NCBI GenBank assembly: GCA_021821225.1 | Contig: JAKACR010000005.1 | Span: 1 to 35,986, forward strand | Length of the DNA: 35,986 bases | Reading direction: 5' to 3' | Source of the DNA: Bacillota bacterium | Lineage (GTDB): Bacteria; Bacillota; Bacilli; Alicyclobacillales; SLC66 | Shown here: positions 10,322 through 19,122 of the stretch, piece by piece | Layout: every line of letters begins with the position of its first letter | How positions within the stretch are numbered: position 1 is the stretch's first letter | Notes under the pieces: model-generated | Databases searched by the model: none | What the model saw: the letters and a program-made list of their open reading frames with translations, nothing else | Told to the model about the DNA's origin: nothing | Position numbers and translations under genes: made by a program

Positions 10322-11083
10322 TTGGTGCGGTCTCGCTTCGTAGGGGTGCGGGCTGTAGTGTCGGGGGTCATGCTGTGGGTGTTGCTTGCGTCTCCCGCGT
10401 TTGCGGCGACGGCGGCGAAGTCATCGTCGCCGGGCGGCATTCTCCTCATCTGGGACGGCGCGATCAACGGGCTGTCCGCGCTGATCAATGTGATTGCGCA
10501 GCACGTCGTGGGGGACTACGGGATCGCGCTCATCATTGTGACCTTTCTGATCCGGCTGATCACCATGCCCCTGATGCTAAAGAGTCTTCGCAATGCAAAG
10601 CGGATGCAGAGCATGGCGCCGTTGACGGAGGAAATCAAGAAGAAGCATGCCGGAGATCCGCGCAAGTACCAGACCGAGGTCATGGAGTTGTACAAGCGCG
10701 AGGGGGTCAATCCGCTCGCCGGCTGCATGCCCATGATCCTGCAGATGGTCATCTTGACCATCCTCTACCGCTCCATCTACACGGACCCGTTGTTGAGGAC
10801 GGCGAAGTTTCTTGGCGTTCTGCCGCTCGGACAGCCGGACCACACCTTCATTCTGCCGATCCTTGCGGCCGTGACGAGTTTTTTCCAGCAGAAGGTGTCC
10901 ACCGTGCAGGTCGATCAAAGCATGAAGATGATGCTGTATATCTTTCCCGTCATGATTTTCATTTTTTCCATGCGCGTGTTCGCGGCGCTCGCGCTGTATT
11001 GGGTGTTCTCCAACCTGTTCACGATTGCCCAGATGTACTTCATTCGTGTGAAGCCTGCCAAACCTGCTGCACCGGAGGCATGA
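10322..11083 (+). CDS. yidC: Membrane protein insertase YidC / SpoIIIJ
   Basis: Oxa1/YidC/Alb3 insertase in the cytoplasmic membrane; in sporulating Bacilli the SpoIIIJ paralogue is needed for forespore sigma-G activity. It is about 253 residues. An N-terminal signal (VVSGVMLWVLLASPAFA) is followed by the insertase core: YGIALIIVTFLIRL, the basic cytoplasmic loop LKSLRNAKRMQ, and further membrane helices with GCMPMILQM and FALALYWVFSNLF-like segments. The start is TTG at 10322, 7 bases after GGGGAG; GTG at 10325 is possible. Unlike B. subtilis SpoIIIJ there is no lipobox cysteine at the end of the signal sequence. jag follows after 3 bases. Confidence 0.94.
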   Translation: MVRSRFVGVRAVVSGVMLWVLLASPAFAATAAKSSSPGGILLIWDGAINGLSALINVIAQHVVGDYGIALIIVTFLIRLITMPLMLKSLRNAKRMQSMAPLTEEIKKKHAGDPRKYQTEVMELYKREGVNPLAGCMPMILQMVILTILYRSIYTDPLLRTAKFLGVLPLGQPDHTFILPILAAVTSFFQQKVSTVQVDQSMKMMLYIFPVMIFIFSMRVFAALALYWVFSNLFTIAQMYFIRVKPAKPAAPEA

Positions 11084-11086
11084 TGC

Positions 11087-11830
11087 GTGGTGAGAAAGGT
11101 CTGTGTTGTGGGCAAGACGGTTGAATTCGCCGTGGCGGATGCGCTTGCACAACTCGGAGTTGGCCGGGATCGGGCGCAAGTTGTCGTAAAGACCGCCCCT
11201 TCCCGCGGCTTTTTGGGTTTCGGCGCACGCGGCGCTGAGGTCGAAGTCGCGGTGGTGGAGGATCCGGTCGGGGATGCCGAGCGTTTCCTGCGCGAGATGT
11301 TTGTGACCATGGGCATCGCCGTGCGGCTGTCGTGTGAAGTGGAAGGCGACGACGTGGCATTTTCACTCCAGGGCGACCGCGTGGGTCTGTTGATCGGCAA
11401 GCACGGTCAGACGCTCGACGCGATTCAGGTGCTGGTGAACGCGGTCGGGAACAAGTACTCCTCGCGGCACATGCAGTTTGTGGTTGATGCCGAGGGGTAT
11501 CGGGAACGCAGGCGACAGGCGTTGATCGCCATGGCCCAGCGCATGGCGGAGAAGGCGCGCGCGTTGCACCGGGAGATCGCCCTTCAGCCGATGAGCGCGC
11601 CGGAGCGCAAGATTGTGCATACGGCGCTCGACTCGTATGCCGGGGTGCGGACGGAGAGTCGGGGGCATGACCCGGAACGGGCGATTGTGATCGTGCCGGA
11701 CGGCGTGGTGAGAAAGGGCGGCAGGGTGAAGCAAGGCGGCCGTACTGGTGAGGCGGTGCACGGCAAACGGTCGGACGCCGGCCTGCAGCGGGACGCCTCC
11801 GGGGGCGTGGAGGCGTCTGCGCAGAGTTGA
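11087..11830 (+). CDS. jag: RNA-binding protein Jag / KhpB (Jag_N-KH-R3H)
   Basis: A 247-residue cytoplasmic RNA-binding protein, partner of YidC/SpoIIIJ by location; KhpB homologues influence cell elongation and division. The N-terminal Jag_N domain (about 1-55) contains SRGFLGFGARGAEVEV. A KH domain with the GKHG loop (GLLIGKHGQTLDAIQVL) is at about 100-120. The R3H domain has MSAPERKIVH. The start is GTG at 11087 with GGAGG 8 bases upstream. The C-terminal 40 residues are low-complexity Gly/Arg/Lys-rich. An 8-bp hairpin (11793-11816) lies inside the coding end but has no T-run. Confidence 0.93.
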   Translation: MVRKVCVVGKTVEFAVADALAQLGVGRDRAQVVVKTAPSRGFLGFGARGAEVEVAVVEDPVGDAERFLREMFVTMGIAVRLSCEVEGDDVAFSLQGDRVGLLIGKHGQTLDAIQVLVNAVGNKYSSRHMQFVVDAEGYRERRRQALIAMAQRMAEKARALHREIALQPMSAPERKIVHTALDSYAGVRTESRGHDPERAIVIVPDGVVRKGGRVKQGGRTGEAVHGKRSDAGLQRDASGGVEASAQS

Positions 11831-11944
11831 GAAGTGGGCCCGTCCGGGACCTCGAATCGTGTTGTGTGTGGTCGGGATCCACGATGTCGGAGAAAATGAC
11901 GGTCGCGCGCGTCGGCGGCTCGATGTGCGGGTGGCGGTGAGGGT

Positions 11945-13333
11945 ATGACCGGTTTTGGAAATGAAGACACGGTCGCGGCGATCGCGACGGCGCCCGGCGA
12001 GGCGAGTATTGCGGTGGTGCGTGTCAGCGGGCGCGACGCCCTGTCGGTGGTCGACCGGATCTTTCGCGGTCGCAGGCCCCTGCGCAAGACGGGGTCGCAT
12101 CGGGTTTTGTACGGCAGGATCGTGCGGCTCAGGGATGGAGAGCATGTGGACGAAGTGCTTGTGACGGTGATGCGCGGACCGCGGACGTACACGACGGAGG
12201 ACGTGGTCGAGATCGGCACGCACGGCGGCGCCCGGGTCACGGAGGCGGTGTTGACGGAGGTTCTCCGGGCGGGGGCGCGGCTGGCGGAGCCTGGTGAGTT
12301 CACGAAGCGGGCATTTCTCGGGGGCAGGATTGACCTGGCGCAGGCCGAGGGTGTCATGGAACTGATTCGCGCACAGACGACCCTGGCGCGTGCGGCTGCG
12401 TTGCGGCAGGTCGAGGGGAGTCTGACGGTTGCGGTCGGTGACTTGCGACAGGTCCTGCTTGAGTTGATGGCTCACATTGAGGTGACGATCGACTATCCGG
12501 AGCACGATGAAGAAGAGGCGACGGGAAGGATGGTCGAGCGGCGCGGGGCGGAGCTGTTGGCCGCGTTGGACGGTCTGCTGGGGATGGCGATGGGTGGCCG
12601 GATTCTGCGCGATGGCGTGCGCACGGCGATCGTGGGCAAGCCGAACGTGGGCAAGTCTTCCCTCCTGAATCAGTTGGCCGGAGTCGACCGCGCCATCGTG
12701 ACGGACATCGCCGGGACCACGCGCGATATCATCGAGGAAACGGTGCATGTCGGAGGCGTCGCGCTGTGCCTGATGGACACGGCGGGTATTCGCGAGACGG
12801 ACAATGTGGTGGAGCAGATCGGGGTGGAACGCAGTCGTGCTGCCATGGCCGGGGCCGAACTGGTGTTGCTTGTGCTGGACGGCAGCCGGCCGCTGGATGG
12901 GACGGACCGGGAACTGCTCGCGCACGCGGCGGGGCGCCGGGCGGTGATCGTCGTCAACAAGTCGGACCTTCCGCAGGCTGTGTCGCAGGCTGAGGTGGCG
13001 GCGGAGTGCGGTTGCGCGCGAGTGCTGTCGTATTGTGCGCTGCGTCGGGAAGACGCGTCGCGACTGGCGGAAACCGTGCGGGATCTTGTGCTGTCCGGCG
13101 TCGGCCTGTCGGGGGATCCGACCTTTGTCGCGAACGCGCGGCAGATCGGACTGCTCGAAGGGGCGCGCGCGGCGCTGGTGCGTGCGCTCGACGGCGCGGC
13201 GCAAGGCGTGACGCTCGACTTGGCGGCCGCGGACATCCGGCAGGTGTGGATGCTGCTCGGGGAGATTATTGGCGAGACGCCCCGCGAGGATCTGTTGGAC
13301 CAGATTTTCAGTCAGTTTTGTCTTGGCAAATAA
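11945..13333 (+). CDS. mnmE: tRNA uridine-5-carboxymethylaminomethyl modification GTPase MnmE
   Basis: With MnmG it installs the cmnm5 group on the wobble uridine of tRNAs such as tRNA-Lys(UUU). At 462 residues it is full length. It has an N-terminal tetrahydrofolate-binding domain (ATAPGEASIAVVRVSG) and a helical domain carrying the inserted G domain. The G motifs are GKPNVGKSS (about 230), the G2 AGTTRD, DTAG and NKSD. The C-terminus ends in FCLGK with the catalytic-type Cys459. The ATG start at 11945 follows GGTGAGGG. The gap after jag (114 bases) shows no clear gene or terminator. Confidence 0.97.
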   Translation: MTGFGNEDTVAAIATAPGEASIAVVRVSGRDALSVVDRIFRGRRPLRKTGSHRVLYGRIVRLRDGEHVDEVLVTVMRGPRTYTTEDVVEIGTHGGARVTEAVLTEVLRAGARLAEPGEFTKRAFLGGRIDLAQAEGVMELIRAQTTLARAAALRQVEGSLTVAVGDLRQVLLELMAHIEVTIDYPEHDEEEATGRMVERRGAELLAALDGLLGMAMGGRILRDGVRTAIVGKPNVGKSSLLNQLAGVDRAIVTDIAGTTRDIIEETVHVGGVALCLMDTAGIRETDNVVEQIGVERSRAAMAGAELVLLVLDGSRPLDGTDRELLAHAAGRRAVIVVNKSDLPQAVSQAEVAAECGCARVLSYCALRREDASRLAETVRDLVLSGVGLSGDPTFVANARQIGLLEGARAALVRALDGAAQGVTLDLAAADIRQVWMLLGEIIGETPREDLLDQIFSQFCLGK

Positions 13334-13390
13334 CAGATGTCCCGCGGGGCGCGGAGGCCGGCGCGGCGAGTGCGAGGGAGGGATCTTTTC

Positions 13391-15274
13391 ATGCGGTACA
13401 GGGCCGGTGAGTTTGACGTGATCGTCGTCGGCGCGGGCCATGCGGGATCGGAAGCCGCGCTGGCCGCGGCGAGACTGGGCTGCAGGACGCTCGTGCTGAC
13501 GATCAACCTCGATACGATCGCGTTCATGCCGTGCAACCCGTCGATCGGGGGGCCGGCGAAAGGGATCGTGGTGCGCGAGATTGCCGCGTTGGGCGGTCAG
13601 ATGGCGCGCAACGCGGATCTCACGCATATTCAGATGCGCCTGCTCAACACGGGCAAGGGGCCTGCGGTGCAGGCGCTGCGCGCGCAGTCGGACAAGGCGC
13701 TGTATGGCAGGACGATGAAAGAGACGCTGGAGAATCAGCCGAACCTGATGCTTGCCCAAGGCATGGTGGAGGAGATGTTGACTGAGGGTGGGCGGATCCG
13801 CGGGGTGCGGACGCGGTCGGGCGCGGAGTACTTCGCGCGGGCGGTGGTGCTGACCACGGGAACGTACCTGCGCGGACGGATCATCATTGGCGACGTGTCG
13901 TTCCAGAGTGGGCCGAATGGGCAGTTGCCGGCGATGAAGCTGACGGACAGCCTGCAGGATCTCGGATTCGACCTGGTGCGCTTCAAGACGGGCACGCCGC
14001 CGAGGGTGAACCGCAATTCGGTGAATTTCGAGAAGCTGGCGGCGCAGCCGGGGGATCCGGAGCCGCGGCAGTTTTCCTACGACGAGGATATCCCGCCGCG
14101 TGAGCAGGTGGATTGCTGGCTGACGTACACCACGCAGGCCACGCACGAGATCATCGGCGAAAACCTGCATCGGGCGCCGATGTTTTCGGGCGGCATAGAG
14201 GGCCGGGGACCGCGTTATTGTCCGAGCATCGAGGACAAGGTGGTGCGTTTTAAGGAGCGTCCGGCGCACCAGGTGTTTCTTGAACCGGAGGGGCGGCGGA
14301 CTGCGGAGTGGTACGTCCAGGGACTGTCCACGAGTCTTCCCGAAGACGTGCAGGTCAGGATGCTGCGGACGGTTCCCGGCCTGGAGAACGCCGAGATGCT
14401 GCGGCCGGGCTATGCGATTGAATACGACGCGCTTATCCCCACCCAGTTGCGTCTCACGCTGGAATCGAAGGCGGTCTCCGGGCTGTTTACGGCGGGGCAG
14501 ATCAACGGGACTTCCGGCTACGAGGAGGCGGCAGGCCAGGGGATCATGGCGGGAATCAACGCCGCGATGCACGCCTTGGGGCGCGATCCGGTCGTTCTGG
14601 CGCGGTCGGAGGCGTACATCGGCGTGATGATTGATGATCTTGTGACGAAGGGGACGACTGAACCGTATCGCCTGTTGACGTCGCGTGCGGAGTACAGGCT
14701 GTTGCTGCGCAATGACAACGCGGACCTGCGGTTGATGGATATAGGCCGGCGGATCGGGCTGCTGCCGGAGCGCAGGCATGACCGGATGGCGCGAAAGCGC
14801 GCGGCGGTCAGCGAGGAGCGCAGGCGCCTTGCGGCTGTGGTGGTGCAACCGGGTCAGCTTGCCCAGGGGTTTGCGGAGCGCGGGATGGATGCGCCGACAA
14901 ACGGGGTTTCGCTCGAACAGTTGTTGCGGCGGCCGGAGATTGATTACGCGTTCGTCCACGGACTCGCGCCTGCGTCGGGCAAACTGGCGCACGAGGTGAC
15001 GGAGCAGGTCGAGATTCAGGTCAAGTATGAGGGATATGTGCAGCGCCAGGCGGCGGAGATCGAGAAGCAGCAACGCCTTGAGTCGCGGAGGTTGCCGGAT
15101 GGCGTCGTGTACAAGGAGATCTCCGGGCTTTCGAACGAGGCCAAGGAGAAGCTGGCGGTTGTGCGTCCGGCGAACATTGGCCAGGCGTCGCGCGTGGAAG
15201 GCGTGTCGCCTGCGGACATCTCGATTCTGTTGATCTGGCTTGAGGCGCGGGGCCGTTCGGTGGTGCATGGATAG
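13391..15274 (+). CDS. mnmG: tRNA uridine-5-carboxymethylaminomethyl modification enzyme MnmG (GidA)
   Basis: FAD-dependent partner of MnmE in wobble-uridine modification; 627 residues, matching the family. The dinucleotide-binding motif GAGHAG is at 14-19, followed by [13 protein letters not shown] (conserved cysteine) and the motif GTPPRV. The C-terminal helical domain includes [10 protein letters not shown]. The ATG at 13391 was chosen because GGGAGGG precedes it at good distance. The reading frame is open upstream to 13337, but no better start is present. It overlaps rsmG by 8 bases. Confidence 0.97.
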   Translation: MRYRAGEFDVIVVGAGHAGSEAALAAARLGCRTLVLTINLDTIAFMPCNPSIGGPAKGIVVREIAALGGQMARNADLTHIQMRLLNTGKGPAVQALRAQSDKALYGRTMKETLENQPNLMLAQGMVEEMLTEGGRIRGVRTRSGAEYFARAVVLTTGTYLRGRIIIGDVSFQSGPNGQLPAMKLTDSLQDLGFDLVRFKTGTPPRVNRNSVNFEKLAAQPGDPEPRQFSYDEDIPPREQVDCWLTYTTQATHEIIGENLHRAPMFSGGIEGRGPRYCPSIEDKVVRFKERPAHQVFLEPEGRRTAEWYVQGLSTSLPEDVQVRMLRTVPGLENAEMLRPGYAIEYDALIPTQLRLTLESKAVSGLFTAGQINGTSGYEEAAGQGIMAGINAAMHALGRDPVVLARSEAYIGVMIDDLVTKGTTEPYRLLTSRAEYRLLLRNDNADLRLMDIGRRIGLLPERRHDRMARKRAAVSEERRRLAAVVVQPGQLAQGFAERGMDAPTNGVSLEQLLRRPEIDYAFVHGLAPASGKLAHEVTEQVEIQVKYEGYVQRQAAEIEKQQRLESRRLPDGVVYKEISGLSNEAKEKLAVVRPANIGQASRVEGVSPADISILLIWLEARGRSVVHG

Positions 15275-16007
15275 GAGCGCGGGGGAACGCGGTGAATGCG
15301 AGAGGGTGCTGGAGCACTGGGCGGGGGCGGTGGGGTGTCCGCTTGACGGCTTGGCGCTGGCGCGGTTTGACGCGTACGCCCGGGTGCTGCTGGAGTGGAA
15401 TCGGCGGTTTAACCTGACGCGGATCACGGACTTGCAGGGCGTCTACGTGAAACACTTTGCGGACAGCCTTGCGCTGTGCGCGGTGTCGGAAGTCCTGTTG
15501 GGCGAGCGGTTGCTTGATGTGGGCAGCGGTGCCGGGTTTCCGGGATTGGCCCTGAAGATAGCGCGACCGCGGCTCGAGGTGACGTTGTGCGACAGTCTCG
15601 CCAAGCGGGTGAGTTTTCTGGTGCAGGCGGCGGCGGAGGTCGGCCTGGAGGCGCAGTGCGTTCACGGACGGGCGGAAGACCTTGCGCGCCATGGGGCGGG
15701 GTATCGCGCTCGCTTCGGTGTGGCGACGGCGCGGGCGGTGGCGCCGCTGCGGGTGCTGGTGGAGTGGGGTATGCCGTTCGTGCGCCGCGAAGGCGTGTTT
15801 GTCGCGATGAAGGGTCGCGGGTGTGCGGAGGAAGTGGGGGAGGCGCGACGCGCCGTCGCGTTGCTTGGTGGCGAGGTGGAACGCGTTGTGGAGTACGACC
15901 TGCCGCTCGGGGCGGGCGGGCGCGCGCTGATCGTGATCCGCAAGGTGCGTGAGACGCCGGAGAGGTTTCCGCGGCGGGCCGGCGAAGCGTCCCGCAGCCC
16001 CCTGTAG
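15267..16007 (+). CDS. rsmG: 16S rRNA (guanine-N7)-methyltransferase RsmG
   Basis: SAM-dependent methyltransferase acting on G527 of 16S rRNA; 246 residues. The N-terminal helical part contains [15 protein letters not shown] motif I is [12 protein letters not shown] (82-93). [15 protein letters not shown] and a final strand ALIVIRKV complete the fold. The ATG at 15267 lies inside the mnmG end, giving an 8-base overlap and coupling. The last 15 residues are Arg/Glu-rich and unlike the family core. Confidence 0.95.
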   Translation: MDRSAGERGECERVLEHWAGAVGCPLDGLALARFDAYARVLLEWNRRFNLTRITDLQGVYVKHFADSLALCAVSEVLLGERLLDVGSGAGFPGLALKIARPRLEVTLCDSLAKRVSFLVQAAAEVGLEAQCVHGRAEDLARHGAGYRARFGVATARAVAPLRVLVEWGMPFVRREGVFVAMKGRGCAEEVGEARRAVALLGGEVERVVEYDLPLGAGGRALIVIRKVRETPERFPRRAGEASRSPL

Positions 16008-16104
16008 GCGGCGCGTGAGACTCCCGCCCGCGGCTGGCCATGACGCGGGGGACCATCCCTGGCTGTCGAGGATTGTCCGTAGGTGACTAGTCTTGTCGAA
16101 CCCA

Positions 16105-16151
16105 TTCCCGCGGGAAGGACTTTTGTCGCGCGTGCAGAACTTGGTTATGTA
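16105..16151 (+). promoter_or_regulatory. Palindrome and putative promoter upstream of noc
   Basis: A perfect 12-base palindrome TTCCCGCGGGAA (16105-16116) is followed by a weak promoter-like pair TTGTCG (16123-16128) and TATGTA (16146-16151), spacer 17. The palindrome resembles the Noc-binding consensus of B. subtilis (ATTTCCCGGGAAAT) with an extra central CG step. That link is inference. The rest of the 16008-16186 gap shows nothing else clear. Confidence 0.35.
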
Positions 16152-16186
16152 GAAGAGGGTGGGAACCGCGGACGGAGTGATGTGCC

Positions 16187-17074
16187 GTGAAAGAGCCATG
16201 GGGAAGATGGCTTGGTTCGGTGGCGCGGGATGGGGACGCAGCGCCTCCGGGCGCGGTGGTGGAGCGGATCGCAGTGGAGCGGATCCATGCGAACCCCTAC
16301 CAGCCGCGCGGTGAGTTTGACGATGCGAAGTTGCGGGAATTGAGCGAGACGATACGGCTGCACGGCGTCATTCAACCGATTGTCGTGCGCCAGGTGGGCG
16401 TCGGGTATGAGTTGGTGGCGGGCGAGCGGCGCTGGCGGGCGGTGCAACTGTTGGGGTTGCCGGATATCCCGGCGATTGTGCGCGTGCTGAGCGATGAGCA
16501 GGCGGCTTCGCTGGCGCTGATTGAGAACCTGCAACGGGAGAATCTGACTGCGATTGAGGAGGCGGCCGCGTATCAGCGGTTGCTGGAGATTCATCGCATG
16601 ACGCAGGAGAGCTTGGCGCAGAGTCTGGGGCGGAGCCAGTCAACCGTCGCGAACAAGTTGCGGCTGCTAAGTCTGGCGGATGCTGTTCAGGAGGCCGTGC
16701 GAAAGCGGGAGATATCCGAGCGCCACGCGAGAGCGCTGCTTCAAGTGGATGTGGAGACGCAGCTTGCGTTGCTGCGCGAGGTGCGCGAGAAGGACATGAC
16801 GGTGAAGGAGATTGAGGCGCGCGTAATGGCGCTGCGCGGCGCGCGCAAGGGCAAACCGCGGATCCGCAAGTCCGTAGTGGCGCGTGACGTGCGTTTTGCG
16901 GTGAACACGATCCGGGAGTCCGTGCGTTTGGCGAGGGAGACGGGATTGACGCTGGTCGTGGAAGAGCGTGACGGGGAAAACTACGTCGAGTTCGTGATTC
17001 GGGTGCAAAAGGAGAGGGGCGCAGAGGCTGGGAAAAGCCGTTCCGTGCTAAATTCGGGGATGGTGCGGAGGTAG
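16187..17074 (+). CDS. noc: Nucleoid occlusion protein Noc (ParB family)
   Basis: ParB-like CTP-dependent clamp that binds specific DNA sites and blocks division over the nucleoid; 295 residues. A ParB N-terminal domain begins near residue 26, with NPYQPR (36-41) and the CTP-binding GERRWRA (79-85). A helix-turn-helix at about 138-160 contains SLGRSQSTVANKLRL, and a C-terminal dimerisation region follows. It is called Noc rather than Spo0J because it lacks the N-terminal LGRGLEALIP peptide, it precedes parA, and a separate parB exists. The start is GTG at 16187 with GGAGTG upstream. Confidence 0.88.
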   Translation: MKEPWGRWLGSVARDGDAAPPGAVVERIAVERIHANPYQPRGEFDDAKLRELSETIRLHGVIQPIVVRQVGVGYELVAGERRWRAVQLLGLPDIPAIVRVLSDEQAASLALIENLQRENLTAIEEAAAYQRLLEIHRMTQESLAQSLGRSQSTVANKLRLLSLADAVQEAVRKREISERHARALLQVDVETQLALLREVREKDMTVKEIEARVMALRGARKGKPRIRKSVVARDVRFAVNTIRESVRLARETGLTLVVEERDGENYVEFVIRVQKERGAEAGKSRSVLNSGMVRR

Positions 17075-17376
17075 CACTTTGGAGTACAATGTCATAGGGT
17101 ACGGGGTGTGCCCGTTAGGTTGCGAGTTTAATATCGTCGGGGTGTTGGTCTGGGCTCTCTTCGGGGTTTCAGGCCGAGTTTTTATGGTGCGGCGGCCGTT
17201 TGCAAGGGGTTGCGGGCGTCCGGTATGGCTTGTCGTGGGGCGGGGTTGAGATGCGCAAAGCGTGGATATTGGACGCGTCAGAGGATGGAAGGCACGGGCG
17301 GGGCGCAGTGGCGGGATCAGGTTGCCGGCGGCGGTGCGCCGGCTGGAAAGACGAGTGAGGGTCGGAGGTCTGATGG
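17075..17376. other. Gap between noc and parA (302 bases), no gene recognised
   Basis: No credible coding region or RNA was seen. A -10-like TACAAT lies at 17085-17090 without a convincing -35. A 7-bp hairpin (GCCGGCG/CGCCGGC, 17328-17347) is in the parA leader. A parA promoter probably lies here but could not be pinned down by eye. Confidence 0.4.
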
Positions 17377-18135
17377 ATGGCGCGTGTTATGGCTATTGCC
17401 AATCAAAAGGGCGGGGTCGGCAAGACAACCACCGCGGTGAATCTCGGTGCGTGCCTTGCTGAGCTGGGGAAGCGCGTGCTGTTGATTGACATTGATCCGC
17501 AGGGGAATACGACATCCGGGGTGGGAATCAACAAGGCGGACGTCCGGTATTGTATTTATGATGTGTTGATTAACGACGTGACGTCGACGGACGCGGTTCT
17601 CCCGACGAAGATCGGAAAGCTTGATATCGTGCCCGCAACCATCCAATTGGCGGGGGCGGAGATCGAGCTGGTGCCGACGATTTCGCGGGAGGTGCGGCTG
17701 CGGCGGGCGATTGCAACGCTGCGGCCGAATTATGACTATATTCTCATCGATTGTCCGCCGTCACTCGGTTTACTGACGATCAATGCGCTGACGAGCGCCG
17801 ATTCGGTCGTGATTCCGATTCAGTGTGAGTACTACGCGCTGGAGGGCTTGAGCCAACTGCTCAGCACCATCCGGCTGGTGCAAAAGCACCTGAACACGAC
17901 CCTTGAGATCGAGGGTGTGGTGCTGACGATGCTGGACGCCAGAACGAATCTGGGTATCCAGGTGATCGAGGATGTCAAGAAGTACTTTCGTGAGAAGGTG
18001 TACCAGACGATCATTCCGAGGAGTGTGCGGCTGAGCGAGGCCCCGAGTCACGGCAAGCCGATTATTCTGTATGATCCGAGGTCGCGAGGGGCCGAGGTGT
18101 ATCTGGATCTGGCGCGGGAAGTGATCGGGGTATGA
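17377..18135 (+). CDS. parA: Chromosome partitioning ATPase ParA (Soj)
   Basis: Deviant Walker-type ATPase that works with ParB/parS in origin segregation; in Bacillus it also controls DnaA activity. It is 252 residues. The deviant Walker A is KGGVGKTTT (about 11-19), Walker A'/switch LLIDIDPQGN (35-44), and Walker B LIDCPPSLG. The start ATG at 17377 has GGAGG 8 bases upstream; a nearer ATG (17373) is out of frame. Its stop overlaps the parB start (ATGA). Confidence 0.97.
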   Translation: MARVMAIANQKGGVGKTTTAVNLGACLAELGKRVLLIDIDPQGNTTSGVGINKADVRYCIYDVLINDVTSTDAVLPTKIGKLDIVPATIQLAGAEIELVPTISREVRLRRAIATLRPNYDYILIDCPPSLGLLTINALTSADSVVIPIQCEYYALEGLSQLLSTIRLVQKHLNTTLEIEGVVLTMLDARTNLGIQVIEDVKKYFREKVYQTIIPRSVRLSEAPSHGKPIILYDPRSRGAEVYLDLAREVIGV

Positions 18136-19001
18136 AACAGCGCGCTGGATTGGGGCGCGGTCTGGAGGCCCTCATACCGCAGATGGGAGTTTCCGAAGGC
18201 GAGGAAGTTTCAGAGATTCTGTTGGAAACGATTCGCCCGAATCCCTATCAACCGAGGAAGCGGATGGATGAGGAGAAGCTGGCCGAACTCATGAGTTCCA
18301 TCAAGGAACACGGGGTGCTGCAGCCGATCATGCTGAGGGTGGCGGTGCCGCGCGGATATGAGATTGTGGCGGGGGAACGGCGGTTCAGGGCGGCGGAACG
18401 TCTCGGCATGGCGCGCATTCCCGCGATTGTGCGGACGATCTCGGACAAGCAGGCGATGGAGATTGCGCTGATCGAGAATTTGCAGCGTGAGGACCTGAAC
18501 GCCATTGAGATCGCGGAGGCCTACCTGAATGTCATGAAGCATTTTGATCTGACGCAGGAGGAGTTGGCGGCGCGGGTTGGGCAGAGTCGGTCGCATGTGG
18601 CGAATATGCTCAGATTGCTTACCTTGCCTGAATCGTTGCGGGCCGATGTTTCACGTGGAACAATCTCCATGGGGCATGCGCGGGCCCTTCTGTCGGTGCA
18701 CGATGACGCGGCGCGTATGCTTCTAGCCCGCAAGATCGTGGATGAGGGGCTTAGCGTCAGGGCCGTCGAGGTGATGTGCCAGCGTCTTGCCGATGTTCCA
18801 CGTGGAACAAGGCAGCGGGAACGGAGGCAGCCGGATCCCCAGATCAGGGCAGTCGAAGCGAGGTTGCGAAATCAACTCGGGACATCGGTCCGCATTCAAA
18901 TGGGGAAGAAGCGCGGAAAGATTGAGATAGACTACTTCTCCCTCGATGACCTTGAGCGGATTCTCTCTCTGTTTGCTGTGGGAGCGGACGACCCGCGCTG
19001 A
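18132..19001 (+). CDS. parB: Chromosome partitioning protein ParB (Spo0J)
   Basis: CTPase DNA clamp that loads at parS, spreads, and recruits SMC and ParA; 289 residues. The N-terminal peptide LGRGLEALIP (7-16) stimulates ParA. NPYQPR is at 37-42, the CTP-binding GERRFRA at 81-87, and the helix-turn-helix RVGQSRSHVANMLRL at about 148-162. The C-terminal dimerisation domain ends in SLDDLERIL. Two parS sites lie within the coding sequence and encode DVSRGT and DVPRGT. The gene is translationally coupled to parA. Confidence 0.97.
   Translation: MKQRAGLGRGLEALIPQMGVSEGEEVSEILLETIRPNPYQPRKRMDEEKLAELMSSIKEHGVLQPIMLRVAVPRGYEIVAGERRFRAAERLGMARIPAIVRTISDKQAMEIALIENLQREDLNAIEIAEAYLNVMKHFDLTQEELAARVGQSRSHVANMLRLLTLPESLRADVSRGTISMGHARALLSVHDDAARMLLARKIVDEGLSVRAVEVMCQRLADVPRGTRQRERRQPDPQIRAVEARLRNQLGTSVRIQMGKKRGKIEIDYFSLDDLERILSLFAVGADDPR
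18647..18662. promoter_or_regulatory. parS site 1 (inside parB)
   Basis: TGTTTCACGTGGAACA. The complementary strand reads TGTTCCACGTGAAACA, the classical B. subtilis parS sequence, which is also found inside spo0J there. It should load ParB close to the origin. Confidence 0.93.
18794..18809. promoter_or_regulatory. parS site 2 (inside parB)
   Basis: TGTTCCACGTGGAACA, a perfect 16-base palindrome matching the parS consensus, 147 bases after site 1 in the same gene. Preservation in frame (DVPRGTR) at a second point suggests selection for the site. Confidence 0.92.
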
Positions 19002-19122
19002 ATGCTCCCGGGCTTGTCTCCACCATTCGTCCGGTGTGGGACCTTGCAAACGCGTCACGCGCGCTGCGCAGCACTGGGTCCCTTCGTGTATCGGGTGGCC
19101 CGGGAACTCGGGGGTGAAGTGG

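Noticed and set aside
11793..11816. Hairpin ACGCCTCC/GGAGGCGT as a jag terminator
   Set aside because: It lies inside the jag coding sequence and is not followed by a T-run.
11363..15427. A 1354-codon open frame on the minus strand
   Set aside because: It lies entirely opposite jag, mnmE, mnmG and rsmG, all clearly real. The translation is Arg/His/Pro-rich low-information sequence, as expected from antisense of GC-rich codons; no ribosome site or domain was seen.
19002..19122. Possible T-box or other riboswitch before the DUF554 gene
   Set aside because: Paired GGGACC/GGGTCCC segments are present but no T-box core sequence, specifier loop or terminator could be found.
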